This document shows, one piece after another, positions 1 to 6,081 of a stretch of 7,185 nt of DNA (position 1 is its first letter; each line of letters starts with the position of its first letter). The stretch covers positions 1 to 7,185 of the forward strand of contig DATJPR010000093.1 of assembly GCA_035506295.1 (NCBI GenBank), read 5' to 3'. Under the pieces are notes generated by a model. The model saw only the letters and a list, made by a program, of their open reading frames with translations, did no database searches and was not told the DNA's origin. The translations under genes and the position numbers were made by a program. This stretch comes from DATJPR01 sp035506295. Its GTDB lineage: Bacteria > Bacteroidota > Ignavibacteria > UBA10030 > UBA6906.

Positions 1-1178
1 GTCCGCTGCAGGATGTCATCCGACGCGTCCACATAGTTGTTGCGCACAGTCAGACGGTTCTCGTCGTTGATGTTCCAGTCGATGCGCGCAAACAACTTCG
101 TGCTCGGTCGAATTGCCGACATCACGTCGTACGTACCCGGATCGTACCCATACCGATTCTTGAGAATGCCGGCGAGCTTTGCGGCGGTATCAATGGGGAT
201 CGGCACGACATTGGCACCCGTTGCGCCGTGCGCTGAGAGGACGACATCGGAAGGAGCGTTCCGATGCGTGATCTCCCCACTCACGAAGAAGAACAACTTG
301 CTCTGCATGATGGGGCCGCCGACACGGAAACCGGTCTGCAAGTCGCTGAAGTTGGCAACCTTCTGCGATGGAATTGTCGGCCCCAGGCCGACCTGATTCT
401 GGTTCCTGCCGTAGAAGTATGCAGATCCCGTGAACGTGTTGGTCCCACTGCGCGTGATGGCATTGACGCCGCCGCCGGTGAACCCGTTCTGTCGAACGTC
501 ATACGGCGCGATGACGATCTGGAATTCCTGCAGTGCGTCGAGGCTGATCGGATTGGTGTTGGCCTGTCCGCCAGGCGTCCCTGTCGTCCCGAGACCGAAC
601 AGGTCGTTGTCGTTCGCGCCGTCGATCTGAATGTTGTTAAACCGGTTGTTGCGACCGGCCGCATTGCTGTTGATAAACAGCGGCGACATCCGTTCGAAAT
701 CCTGGAAGCTCCGCGAAACTGTGGGCATCCGTTCGATTGCTTCTTTGCCCACGTTCGTCGCAGCACCTGTCCTCGATGCGCTGATGATGGCCGATCGCTC
801 GGCGACCACATTGACTTCGCCCAGTTGAACGGCTTCCGAGACCAGCTTGAAATCCATCCCGAGGTTCTGGCCGAGTTGAAGCTGAACGTTTTCCTGCTTC
901 TGTGAACGATAGCCGACCATGCTCGCCGTGACGGTGTACGGACCTCCAGCACGTAACCCGAGGAGGTTGAAATAGCCGTCAGACCGCGTGCTGATGCCGT
1001 AGATGGTCCCGCTGGGAACATGAACGGCAACGACGTTCGCGGCCGGGAGCGGATCTCCATTCTGATCGGTGACAATGCCGTTGATGGCTGACGTCGTCAC
1101 CCCCTGGCCGAACGCGGCGGAAGAAAACGCCAGGCCGAGAGCGACAAGTAGACATACTACACCAAGAGCATTTCGCAT
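1..1178 (-). CDS. Oar-like TonB-dependent outer-membrane receptor, N-terminal part (runs off left edge)
   Basis: The minus strand reads without a stop from ATG at 1178 to the window edge, giving 392 residues. Residues 1-25 form a signal peptide with a hydrophobic LGVVCLLVALGLAF core and likely cleavage after AAFG. Residues 30-112 are a carboxypeptidase-regulatory-like beta-sandwich (INGIVTDQNGDPLPAANV, STRSDGYFNLLGL, VGYRSQ). A TonB-box-like LGEVNVVAE follows at 119-127. From about 140 comes an Oar-type plug, with NNRFNNIQIDGANDND near 177-192, LDALQEFQIV and GGGVNAITRSGTNTFTGSAYFY. First barrel strands follow (LFFFVSGEITHR, KLFARIDWNINDENRLTVRNNY). Known members of this family sit in the outer membrane and import or bind large ligands using TonB energy; the ligand cannot be told here. 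AGAGG at 1185-1189 lies 6 bases before the start. The family is usually around 1,000 residues, so more than half is missing. Confidence 0.93.
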   Translation of the reverse strand, partial: MRNALGVVCLLVALGLAFSSAAFGQGVTTSAINGIVTDQNGDPLPAANVVAVHVPSGTIYGISTRSDGYFNLLGLRAGGPYTVTASMVGYRSQKQENVQLQLGQNLGMDFKLVSEAVQLGEVNVVAERSAIISASRTGAATNVGKEAIERMPTVSRSFQDFERMSPLFINSNAAGRNNRFNNIQIDGANDNDLFGLGTTGTPGGQANTNPISLDALQEFQIVIAPYDVRQNGFTGGGVNAITRSGTNTFTGSAYFYGRNQNQVGLGPTIPSQKVANFSDLQTGFRVGGPIMQSKLFFFVSGEITHRNAPSDVVLSAHGATGANVVPIPIDTAAKLAGILKNRYGYDPGTYDVMSAIRPSTKLFARIDWNINDENRLTVRNNYVDASDDILQR

Positions 1179-1244
1179 TATGCGCCTCTGTGTGAGTGAG
1201 TTGTTGTGTGTGTAACCTAGTGGAAGAACGACGCTTTGGGATTC

Positions 1245-1262
1245 GACGGTTGGAGAACCGTC
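1245..1262. repeat. 18-bp perfect inverted repeat (7-bp arms, 4-base loop)
   Basis: GACGGTT at 1245-1251 is exactly complementary to AACCGTC at 1256-1262 around the loop GGAG. It lies 67 bases upstream of the receptor start. No T-run follows on either strand, so a terminator is unlikely; an operator or a leader hairpin is possible. The function is inferred only from position. Confidence 0.5.
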
Positions 1263-1287
1263 ATCGAGGACTCATGAGATGCACCAC

Positions 1288-1305
1288 ATCGCCCTGGCGG
1301 GCGAT
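1288..1305. repeat. Second 18-bp perfect inverted repeat (7-bp arms, 4-base loop)
   Basis: ATCGCCC at 1288-1294 is exactly complementary to GGGCGAT at 1299-1305 around the loop TGGC. Its centre is 43 bp from the centre of the repeat at 1245-1262, close to four helical turns. The two repeats have the same geometry but unrelated sequences. No T-run follows on either strand. Confidence 0.5.
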
Positions 1306-1466
1306 TGATGCGCCAACATACGCAATCATTTCTCCAAACACAAGGGAAAGCGCATGACGGAATTTCTCGTGCGCAATATTTTCCCCGGAAATTTTCATGC
1401 CGGAGCGACGACGAAACTTGTGGAACACCATGTGGAAATGTGAAAAAGATTCATTAGATTCTGTAA

Positions 1467-1487
1467 CCCATTCCCCCCCTCCTCCCC
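1467..1487 (-). other. Putative G-quadruplex-forming tract (C-rich on plus strand)
   Basis: The plus strand has CCC, then a run of seven C at 1473-1479, then CC and CCCC separated by single T. Read on the minus strand this is GGGG-A-GG-A-GGGGGGG-AAT-GGG, which can supply four tracts of at least three G with loops of seven bases or fewer. It lies about 40-60 bases upstream of the aminotransferase start, on the template strand. The plus-strand TCCTCC at 1480-1485 is also complementary to GGAGGA at 1488-1493, so the transcript could fold locally instead. Confidence 0.35.
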
Positions 1488-1514
1488 GGAGGATTTCGTC
1501 AGTCTTTCCTCACA

Positions 1515-1519
1515 TGAGG
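1515..1519 (+). promoter_or_regulatory. Ribosome binding site of the aminotransferase, inside a small inverted repeat
   Basis: TGAGG at 1515-1519 is 5 bases before ATG 1525 and fixes that start. It is also the right arm of CCTCA-CA-TGAGG (1508-1519), so the site could be partly hidden by pairing. A second ATG at 1514 overlaps this site, but its frame is different and holds no recognisable protein. Confidence 0.5.
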
Positions 1520-1524
1520 TCCCT

Positions 1525-2604
1525 ATGCACAAGAAGCTTTTCATTCCAGGTCCGACGGAAGTCGCCCCGGAAGTCCTCGCGAAACTCGCCACGCCGATGA
1601 TCGGGCATCGTTCGAAAGACGCGTCAAAGCTTCAGCGCGAAATAAGCGAGAAAATGCAGAAGGTGATGTTCACAAAGAATCCCATCATTCTCTCCACCAC
1701 CTCCGGCTCGGGCCTGATGGAAGGATCAATCCGGTCACTGACGGCCAAGCGGGCGGTCGTATTTTCGGTGGGCGCCTTTGGAAATCGCTGGTTCAAGATG
1801 GCGGAATCGAACGGCGTCGGCGCAGATAAATGCGAAAGTGAGTGGGGACACCCGACCACGCCGGAAATGGTGGACAAATATCTGGCAACCGGCAAGTACG
1901 ACGTGATGACGGTAACGCACAACGAAACCAGCACCGGCATCATGAACCCCGTCGAGGAGATCGCCGAAGTGAAGAAGAAATACCCCGACGTTCTCTGGCT
2001 GCTCGACGCCGTCAGTTCCATGGCAGGAACCAAGATCGATGTCGATGCGCTTGGTGTCGATGTGTGCATTACCTCAACGCAGAAGGCGCTGGCGCTCCCT
2101 CCGGGCATGGCGATCGCGTCTGTCAGCAAGAAAGCTCTCGACCACGGCAAACAGGTGAAGAACCGCGGATGGTATCTCGATATTCTCGAGATCTACAAGT
2201 ATGTCGAAACGAAGGATTATCAGTATTCCGCGACACCGTCCCTCCCTCACATGTTTGCGATGAACTTCCAGCTTGATCGCATCCTGGCGGAAGGACTCGA
2301 AAACCGCTTCAAGCGTCATCACGAAATGGCCGAGTTCACGCGGGCCTGGGCAAAAGACCGTTTCGCCCTCTACCCGGAAGAACGGTATGCGTCGGTGACT
2401 CTCACGACGATCACGAATACCAAGGGCATTTCCGTGAAGAGTTTGAACGAGGAGCTCGGTAAACTCGGGATGCAGATTTCCAATGGATACGGCGATCTCA
2501 AGGAGAAGACCTTCAGAATCGCTCACATGGGCGAACTCACGATGGCCGACGTCAAGGAGGTCACGACCGCAATCGATAACATACTTCCGACACTCACGAA
2601 ATAG
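1525..2604 (+). CDS. Class V PLP-dependent aminotransferase (alanine/serine-glyoxylate or phosphoserine type)
   Basis: This is a complete 359-residue cytoplasmic fold-type I PLP enzyme of the AGXT-like branch. It opens with FIPGPTEVAPEVL and IGHRSKD, which are typical of the family. The glycine-rich cofactor loop STTSGSGLMEGS is at 57-68, GAFGNRW at 83-89, and HNETSTG at 132-138 (HGESSTG in AGXT). The PLP-ring aspartate is D161 in LLDAVSS, and the Schiff-base lysine is K187 in TSTQKALALPPGMA. The C-terminal carboxylate-binding arginine is R331 in FRIAHMG. Length is normal for the family and no key residue is missing. The enzyme moves an amino group between a small amino acid (alanine, serine or phosphoserine) and an oxo-acid; the substrate cannot be settled by eye. 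The DUF1015 gene 70 bases downstream favours a serine-pathway role, with this protein possibly standing in for SerC. Database labels such as soluble hydrogenase 42 kDa subunit also occur in this family. Confidence 0.93.
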   Translation: MHKKLFIPGPTEVAPEVLAKLATPMIGHRSKDASKLQREISEKMQKVMFTKNPIILSTTSGSGLMEGSIRSLTAKRAVVFSVGAFGNRWFKMAESNGVGADKCESEWGHPTTPEMVDKYLATGKYDVMTVTHNETSTGIMNPVEEIAEVKKKYPDVLWLLDAVSSMAGTKIDVDALGVDVCITSTQKALALPPGMAIASVSKKALDHGKQVKNRGWYLDILEIYKYVETKDYQYSATPSLPHMFAMNFQLDRILAEGLENRFKRHHEMAEFTRAWAKDRFALYPEERYASVTLTTITNTKGISVKSLNEELGKLGMQISNGYGDLKEKTFRIAHMGELTMADVKEVTTAIDNILPTLTK

Positions 2605-2614
2605 CGAAAACGAG

Positions 2615-2664
2615 CACGGGGGGAAAGCTCCGATGCAGCCCGGCTGCGTCGTTTTCCCCCCGTG
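2615..2664 (+). other. Long intergenic hairpin between aminotransferase and DUF1015
   Basis: CACGGGGGGAAA at 2615-2626 pairs perfectly with TTTCCCCCCGTG at 2653-2664 (12 bp). Inside it, 2631-2639 pairs with 2643-2651 (9 bp, one T-G wobble) around the loop CCG, leaving a 4-base/1-base internal loop. The fold fills most of the 70-base gap and ends 10 bases before ATG 2675. AAAAGATATC follows it rather than a T-run, so it is not a standard intrinsic terminator for the plus strand. It may set the relative expression of the two genes by RNA stability, partial termination or control of access to the DUF1015 start, which has only a weak ribosome site (GAAAAGA). Confidence 0.75.
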
Positions 2665-2674
2665 AAAAGATATC

Positions 2675-3919
2675 ATGGCAATCATACGACCGTTCCGGGG
2701 CTACCGCCCGACACCTGATCTCGCCGTACGCGTCGCGGCCCGTCCCTATGACGTTCTCAGTTCAGACGAAGCCCGCGCGGAAGCCGAGGGAAACCCCTAT
2801 TCCTTCCTCCACGTGGGAAAACCGGAGATCGATCTCCCGCCGGCGACCAACATTTATGATGACCGCGTCTATCTGAAAGGGAAGGAGAATCTCGAGAGGT
2901 TCATTCACGATGGAGTTCTGAAGCGAGAAAGTGTGCCGTCGCTCTATTTGTATGCGCAGACGATGGACGGACACACACAGTACGGCATCGTCGGATGCGT
3001 CTCTGTCGCTGAGTATCTCAACAATACGATCAAGAAGCACGAGCTGACGCGCAAAGACAAGGAAGATGACCGCACCAGGCATGTGAAGGTCACCAACGCT
3101 CATTCCGGCCCGATTTTCCTCACCTACCGCGCCGATGAAGAGGTGGACAGCATCACCGCCGATGTCCGCGCGAACAAGCCGGATCTGGATTTTCTGGCAT
3201 CCGATCTCATCCGGCATCAGCTCTGGGTCATCAGCAATGGCGATCTTGTTCAACGCATTGTCGCGGCATTCCGGGATATCCCGACCCTTTACGTGGCTGA
3301 TGGGCATCATCGTTCGGCGGCGGCGGCGCGAGTTGGAAAGGAGCTCGCAGAGGCGAACCCTCGCCACACCGGCAACGAAGAGTACAATTTTTTCCTTGCC
3401 GTCCTCTTTCCACACAACCAGCTCCGGATCCTGGATTATAATAGAGTGGTGAAGGATCTTCATGGGATGTCGATCGAGCAATTCCTTGCAAGACTCGACG
3501 CCGATTTTTCCGTATCAAAGGCTGACTCACCGGTGAAGCCCGCACAGAAAGGCGACTTCGGGATGTATCTGCGAGGTCAATGGTATCTGCTTCGGGCGCG
3601 ACCATCGCTGACGACTTCGCGCGACCCCGTAGAGCTCCTGGATGTCTCGATTCTGCAGGCGCACCTGCTTTCCCCGCTGCTGGGTATCGACGATCCCCGG
3701 ACAAACAAGCGAATCGACTTTGTCGGAGGGATACGCGGTTTGGAGGAGCTGGAGAAGAGGGTGGATTCAGGTCAGATGGCGGTGGCATTTGCCTTGCATC
3801 CGACCTCCATCGAGGAACTGCTCGCCATCGCAGACGCAGGGAAAATCATGCCGCCAAAGTCGACGTGGTTCGAGCCTAAGCTGAGAGACGGCGTCGTGGT
3901 GCACATGGTCAGCGAGTAG
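2675..3919 (+). CDS. DUF1015 family protein with ParB/SerK-like ADGHHR motif
   Basis: This complete 414-residue protein matches DUF1015 from end to end. It starts with IRPFRGYRPTPDLA and the RPYDVLSSDEA block (23-33). The HELTRKDKEDDRTRH block is at 122-136, NAHSGPIFLTY at 141-151, and ADGHHRSAAA at 208-217. The closing MPPKSTWFEPKLRDG block is at 392-406. There is no signal peptide or membrane segment, so it is cytoplasmic. DGHHR resembles the nucleotide or phosphate-handling motif of ParB/sulfiredoxin-like proteins, including ADP-dependent free serine kinases of the SerK type; this is from memory and was not searched. From memory, DUF1015 genes often lie beside serA/serC-type genes. A role as a kinase or regulator in serine metabolism is an inference, and the family has no settled function that I know of. 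It is the last gene of this rightward unit; the next gene runs the opposite way. Confidence 0.92.
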   Translation: MAIIRPFRGYRPTPDLAVRVAARPYDVLSSDEARAEAEGNPYSFLHVGKPEIDLPPATNIYDDRVYLKGKENLERFIHDGVLKRESVPSLYLYAQTMDGHTQYGIVGCVSVAEYLNNTIKKHELTRKDKEDDRTRHVKVTNAHSGPIFLTYRADEEVDSITADVRANKPDLDFLASDLIRHQLWVISNGDLVQRIVAAFRDIPTLYVADGHHRSAAAARVGKELAEANPRHTGNEEYNFFLAVLFPHNQLRILDYNRVVKDLHGMSIEQFLARLDADFSVSKADSPVKPAQKGDFGMYLRGQWYLLRARPSLTTSRDPVELLDVSILQAHLLSPLLGIDDPRTNKRIDFVGGIRGLEELEKRVDSGQMAVAFALHPTSIEELLAIADAGKIMPPKSTWFEPKLRDGVVVHMVSE

Positions 3920-3937
3920 CAGTCGATCTTCCATCGT

Positions 3938-3965
3938 GAAGCGAGTAGGAAGTAGGAAGCAAAGA
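3938..3965. repeat. Heptanucleotide repeat, GTAGGAA type
   Basis: Two exact copies of GTAGGAA (3945-3951 and 3952-3958) are flanked by diverged units GAAGCGA (3938-3944) and GCAAAGA (3959-3965). The array starts 19 bases after the DUF1015 stop, in the convergent gap. It is short but the 7-bp period is exact. Confidence 0.6.
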
Positions 3966-3996
3966 GACATGGTATGCAGTTCGCCGTCCGCTCAGA

Positions 3997-4031
3997 GGTC
4001 GACGACTGTCGACTGCCTACTCTCGACAATC
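3997..4031. repeat. Degenerate heptanucleotide repeat, GACTGTC type
   Basis: Units read GGTCGAC, GACTGTC, GACTGCC, TACTCTC, GACAATC with a constant 7-base step. The last unit overlaps the stop codon of the leftward arylsulfotransferase-like gene. GTCGAC at 3998-4003 and again at 4008-4013 could form a 6-bp hairpin, but no T-run follows. I see no clear terminator for either convergent gene in 3920-4029. Confidence 0.45.
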
Positions 4032-5880
4032 ACTTCAAGAGCGCCATTTTCCGCACCGCGGTGTAGTTCCCTGCAACCAGACGACAGAAATACACTCCGC
4101 TTGAGAGATTGCTCCCATCGAAGGTGAAATTGTATTTTCCCGCCGGATAGCGACCATCAGCAAGAACTGCCACTTCTCTCCCGAGCACATCATACACCGA
4201 CAGGCGCACGTCACTGGCCACCGGCCACTGACCACTGACCACTGTTGTCGGATTGAACGGGTTCGGATAATTCTGTTCCAGCCGCGTCACCGAGGGTAGA
4301 CCCGTTGCGGCCGGCGGCGTCACCGCATCGATCAGACCCGGCGCCCAACTGAGCCGGTAGGCCCTGTAGGTGAAAATCCCGGACGGATAGCTGAGTTCGT
4401 ACACCTTGGTGCCGTCTGGCTTCACAACAGTTACGTTCGGATTGGTCAGGCCCCAGCAGATGAGCGTGTTGCCGTTCTGCAGACGCTGCACGTACCCCAT
4501 TGCGTCTCCGTAGTAATCCGGAGAGTTGCGATACTGCCACACGAGCGTCGCGGTCATCGTTGTCTCGTTGACGGCGTATTCCAGAGCGCGCGAGAACGGA
4601 GGGGTGTGGTAGTTGCCGTTATCGAAAAGCGTGAAGTCGCCGTTCGTGATCCTGCGAAGAGCATGTTGATGCGAAAACCCGAGGGTGTCATTGATGAAGG
4701 TAAACTGGTTGTGCTTTCCGCCCCATCGCCACATGATATCGCCGGTGACGTGGTTGATCTTCGTAATCTCATCCAGGTGCCGGCAGGAGAGCAGAATATT
4801 CCCATCCGCATCAAGTTCCAGGGCGTTGGCATGAAAGGGATCAATGTGAAGAGTGGTCAGGTCCTCATGCGTCGCGTCTGTGACAGCAAAGTGATCCCAG
4901 GTCCTCCAGACAAAAACCAGGTTCTTGTCGCTATCAAATTCCTCGATGATGTCCCCGCCCACGATGGCGTTGTGCATGCCATTGGGGACGACCTTGCTCA
5001 TATCGTACGGTTCAAAATCATCTGCAAGGAGAAGGTAGTGTCCGTTCGGAAGGATCCTCAATTCGTGAATGTCGGTCTGGTACTCGCGCGTACACCTGAA
5101 CGTGTCCACGACGACGTAATCGCTGTCGAGCCCGAAGAAGGCCGTATCTGCGAGGCTGAAATATGTCAGCAGGCCGTTCGGCTGAATCTTGAAATCCGTG
5201 CTCGTGTTCGCCATCGCACGGTAAAAGACCGGCGATCCGTCAGTTCTCAAGATCATGAGATAGGGAGTGGTCCAGAACGTCGCCGCGAAGCTTGCGACAA
5301 AGAGAAGATCCGATGTGGTGTCTCCGTAATTCGTGACCTGAACAGATGGAAAGTCTGAAGGAAGGGAATCGGGAACGGGAGGAACAGTGGATCGCTGGAG
5401 ACTCTTCGGCACGGTGGGTTCCATGTTCATGACCGGCGCGAACTCGCGCGCAAAGGGAGACATGCCCTCCACCTTTCCTCTGGAAGTGTGAAACGTGAAG
5501 GAAAACATCGAGGCCGGATCCCCTTCATGCGAGATGGCATTTGTCGCGATGGACACCTGAACATCTTCATCCCACGCGAACGGCACCGCGGGTTTGAAGA
5601 TGACGGTCTCGCCTTCTGAGACGATGACCGAACCCTGGTGCGTCCCGCTGATCGTTCCCGTTACTCTGAACAGGGAATCGGCATCCTGCAAGGTCCCGAC
5701 GGGCCCGGCGAAACGCACGATGATGGTGGACTGCGGCGACACAAGTTCCGCCCCATCAGTCGGAAAAAGATACGAGACTCCCTTTGGACGACCCGGTAAC
5801 GGTGAGCCGAGGGATAACCGCGGCAGGAAAAGAAGGAACAGAGAAATACTGCAGACGTGAACCAGTGGAAATCGTGACAT
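4030..5880 (-). CDS. Exported arylsulfotransferase-like protein with Ig-like domain and T9SS sorting domain
   Basis: This 616-residue secreted protein begins with a signal peptide (MSRFPL, hydrophobic core 7-20, cleavage near LSLG-S). Residues 36-134 look like a Big_5 Ig-like domain (FPTDGAELVSPQSTIIVRF, VIFKPAVPFAWDEDVQVSI). Residues about 180-515 form an arylsulfotransferase-like propeller: DIHELRILPNGHYLLL with H272, FHANALELDADGNILLSCRH with H350 and R367, MWRWGGK, GFSHQHAL with H404 and H406, and NGNTLICWG. These histidines and the arginine resemble the active-site set of PAPS-independent bacterial AssT, where a histidine carries the sulfate; the alignment is by eye. Residues 533-616 are a T9SS type A sorting domain (LEQNYPNPFNPTT, VRLSVYDVLGREVAVL, SSGVYFCRLVAG), so export to the surface or medium is likely. 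An in-frame ATG at 5892 would add four residues, but it has no ribosome site. Confidence 0.87.
   Translation of the reverse strand: MSRFPLVHVCSISLFLLFLPRLSLGSPLPGRPKGVSYLFPTDGAELVSPQSTIIVRFAGPVGTLQDADSLFRVTGTISGTHQGSVIVSEGETVIFKPAVPFAWDEDVQVSIATNAISHEGDPASMFSFTFHTSRGKVEGMSPFAREFAPVMNMEPTVPKSLQRSTVPPVPDSLPSDFPSVQVTNYGDTTSDLLFVASFAATFWTTPYLMILRTDGSPVFYRAMANTSTDFKIQPNGLLTYFSLADTAFFGLDSDYVVVDTFRCTREYQTDIHELRILPNGHYLLLADDFEPYDMSKVVPNGMHNAIVGGDIIEEFDSDKNLVFVWRTWDHFAVTDATHEDLTTLHIDPFHANALELDADGNILLSCRHLDEITKINHVTGDIMWRWGGKHNQFTFINDTLGFSHQHALRRITNGDFTLFDNGNYHTPPFSRALEYAVNETTMTATLVWQYRNSPDYYGDAMGYVQRLQNGNTLICWGLTNPNVTVVKPDGTKVYELSYPSGIFTYRAYRLSWAPGLIDAVTPPAATGLPSVTRLEQNYPNPFNPTTVVSGQWPVASDVRLSVYDVLGREVAVLADGRYPAGKYNFTFDGSNLSSGVYFCRLVAGNYTAVRKMALLK
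4211..4245 (-). repeat. Five-unit heptanucleotide repeat inside the T9SS sorting domain
   Basis: On the plus strand the units are TCACTGG, CCACCGG, CCACTGA, CCACTGA, CCACTGT, a constant 7-base step over 35 bases. Read in the coding direction this is a TCAGTGG-type array. It encodes residues 547-557, VVSGQWPVASD, directly after YPNPFNPTT, where sorting domains normally have an ordinary beta-strand. Period 7 is not a multiple of 3, so copy-number changes other than by three units would shift the frame. Confidence 0.75.
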
Positions 5881-5884
5881 TCTA

Positions 5885-5890
5885 CCCCCC
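5885..5890 (-). promoter_or_regulatory. G-run favouring the ATG 5880 start
   Basis: GGGGGG lies four bases (TAGA) before ATG 5880 on the minus strand and is the only purine-rich ribosome-site candidate near either possible start. The match to AGGAGG is poor, so the choice of 5880 over 5892 is only moderately supported. Confidence 0.4.
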
Positions 5891-6044
5891 ATTGACCAGG
5901 AAAACGAGCCCGCACTTCAGGACCGGCCTTCCTCTTGGACGAAAGTGCGCGCCTTTTCCCCGCACACGGCATGATAAGGTCTGACACAGCACGGACTTGG
6001 AAGGTTTAAGCAAGAACGGCAGGGAAAGAAGAATTTGGAGTGAT

Positions 6045-6073
6045 GCCGGACGCCGAATGATCGGGCGCCCGGC
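6045..6073 (-). terminator. Candidate terminator hairpin downstream of the small secreted protein
   Basis: In the minus-strand transcript, GCCGGGCGCC (6073-6064) pairs with GGCGUCCGGC (6054-6045) over 10 bp with one G-U wobble and a 9-base loop. It starts 8 bases after the stop of the 6082-6474 gene. The sequence after the hairpin (ATCACTCC, then TTCTTCTTTC further on) is not a true U-run, so termination may be weak or factor-assisted. The rest of the 5881-6081 gap, which must also hold any promoter of the arylsulfotransferase-like gene, shows nothing I can name. Confidence 0.45.
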
Positions 6074-6081
6074 CGTCGAAT

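Larger units (their letters stand above)
1179..1524. promoter_or_regulatory. Divergent intergenic region between receptor and aminotransferase
   Basis: This 346-base gap separates the leftward receptor from the rightward aminotransferase and should hold both promoters. Next to the receptor start is a GT-rich, low-complexity stretch (about 1190-1214). It also contains two perfect 18-bp inverted repeats and a C-rich tract, listed separately, plus the 8-bp palindrome CTCATGAG at 1271-1278. I could not find a convincing -35/-10 pair or a Bacteroidota-type TTTG/TAnnTTTG pair for either gene. Short open frames here carry no recognisable protein. No riboswitch fold was recognised. Confidence 0.6.

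Noticed and set aside
264..1075. Long open frames on plus (264-905) and on minus in another frame (281-1075), 213 and 264 residues
   Set aside because: Both overlap the receptor reading frame at 1-1178, which has a signal peptide and clear Oar-type domains. The alternatives are arginine/serine-rich or compositionally odd and show no domain.
1440..1466. Possible promoter with TAGATT as -10 box before the aminotransferase
   Set aside because: No -35 box at a suitable distance was found, and the Bacteroidota-type pattern is matched poorly.
1632..2150. 172-residue open frame antisense to the aminotransferase
   Set aside because: It is a shadow of a complete, well-conserved enzyme on the other strand and contains no family motif.
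2762..3481. 239-residue open frame antisense to DUF1015
   Set aside because: It is a shadow of a gene that matches DUF1015 over its full length.
3998..4013. GTCGAC-GACT-GTCGAC hairpin as a bidirectional terminator
   Set aside because: The stem is only 6 bp, comes from overlap of a palindrome with the heptad array, and no T-run follows on either strand.
4606..5358. 250-residue open frame on the plus strand
   Set aside because: It lies antisense to the arylsulfotransferase-like gene, mirrors its codon pattern, and has no recognisable domain or ribosome site.
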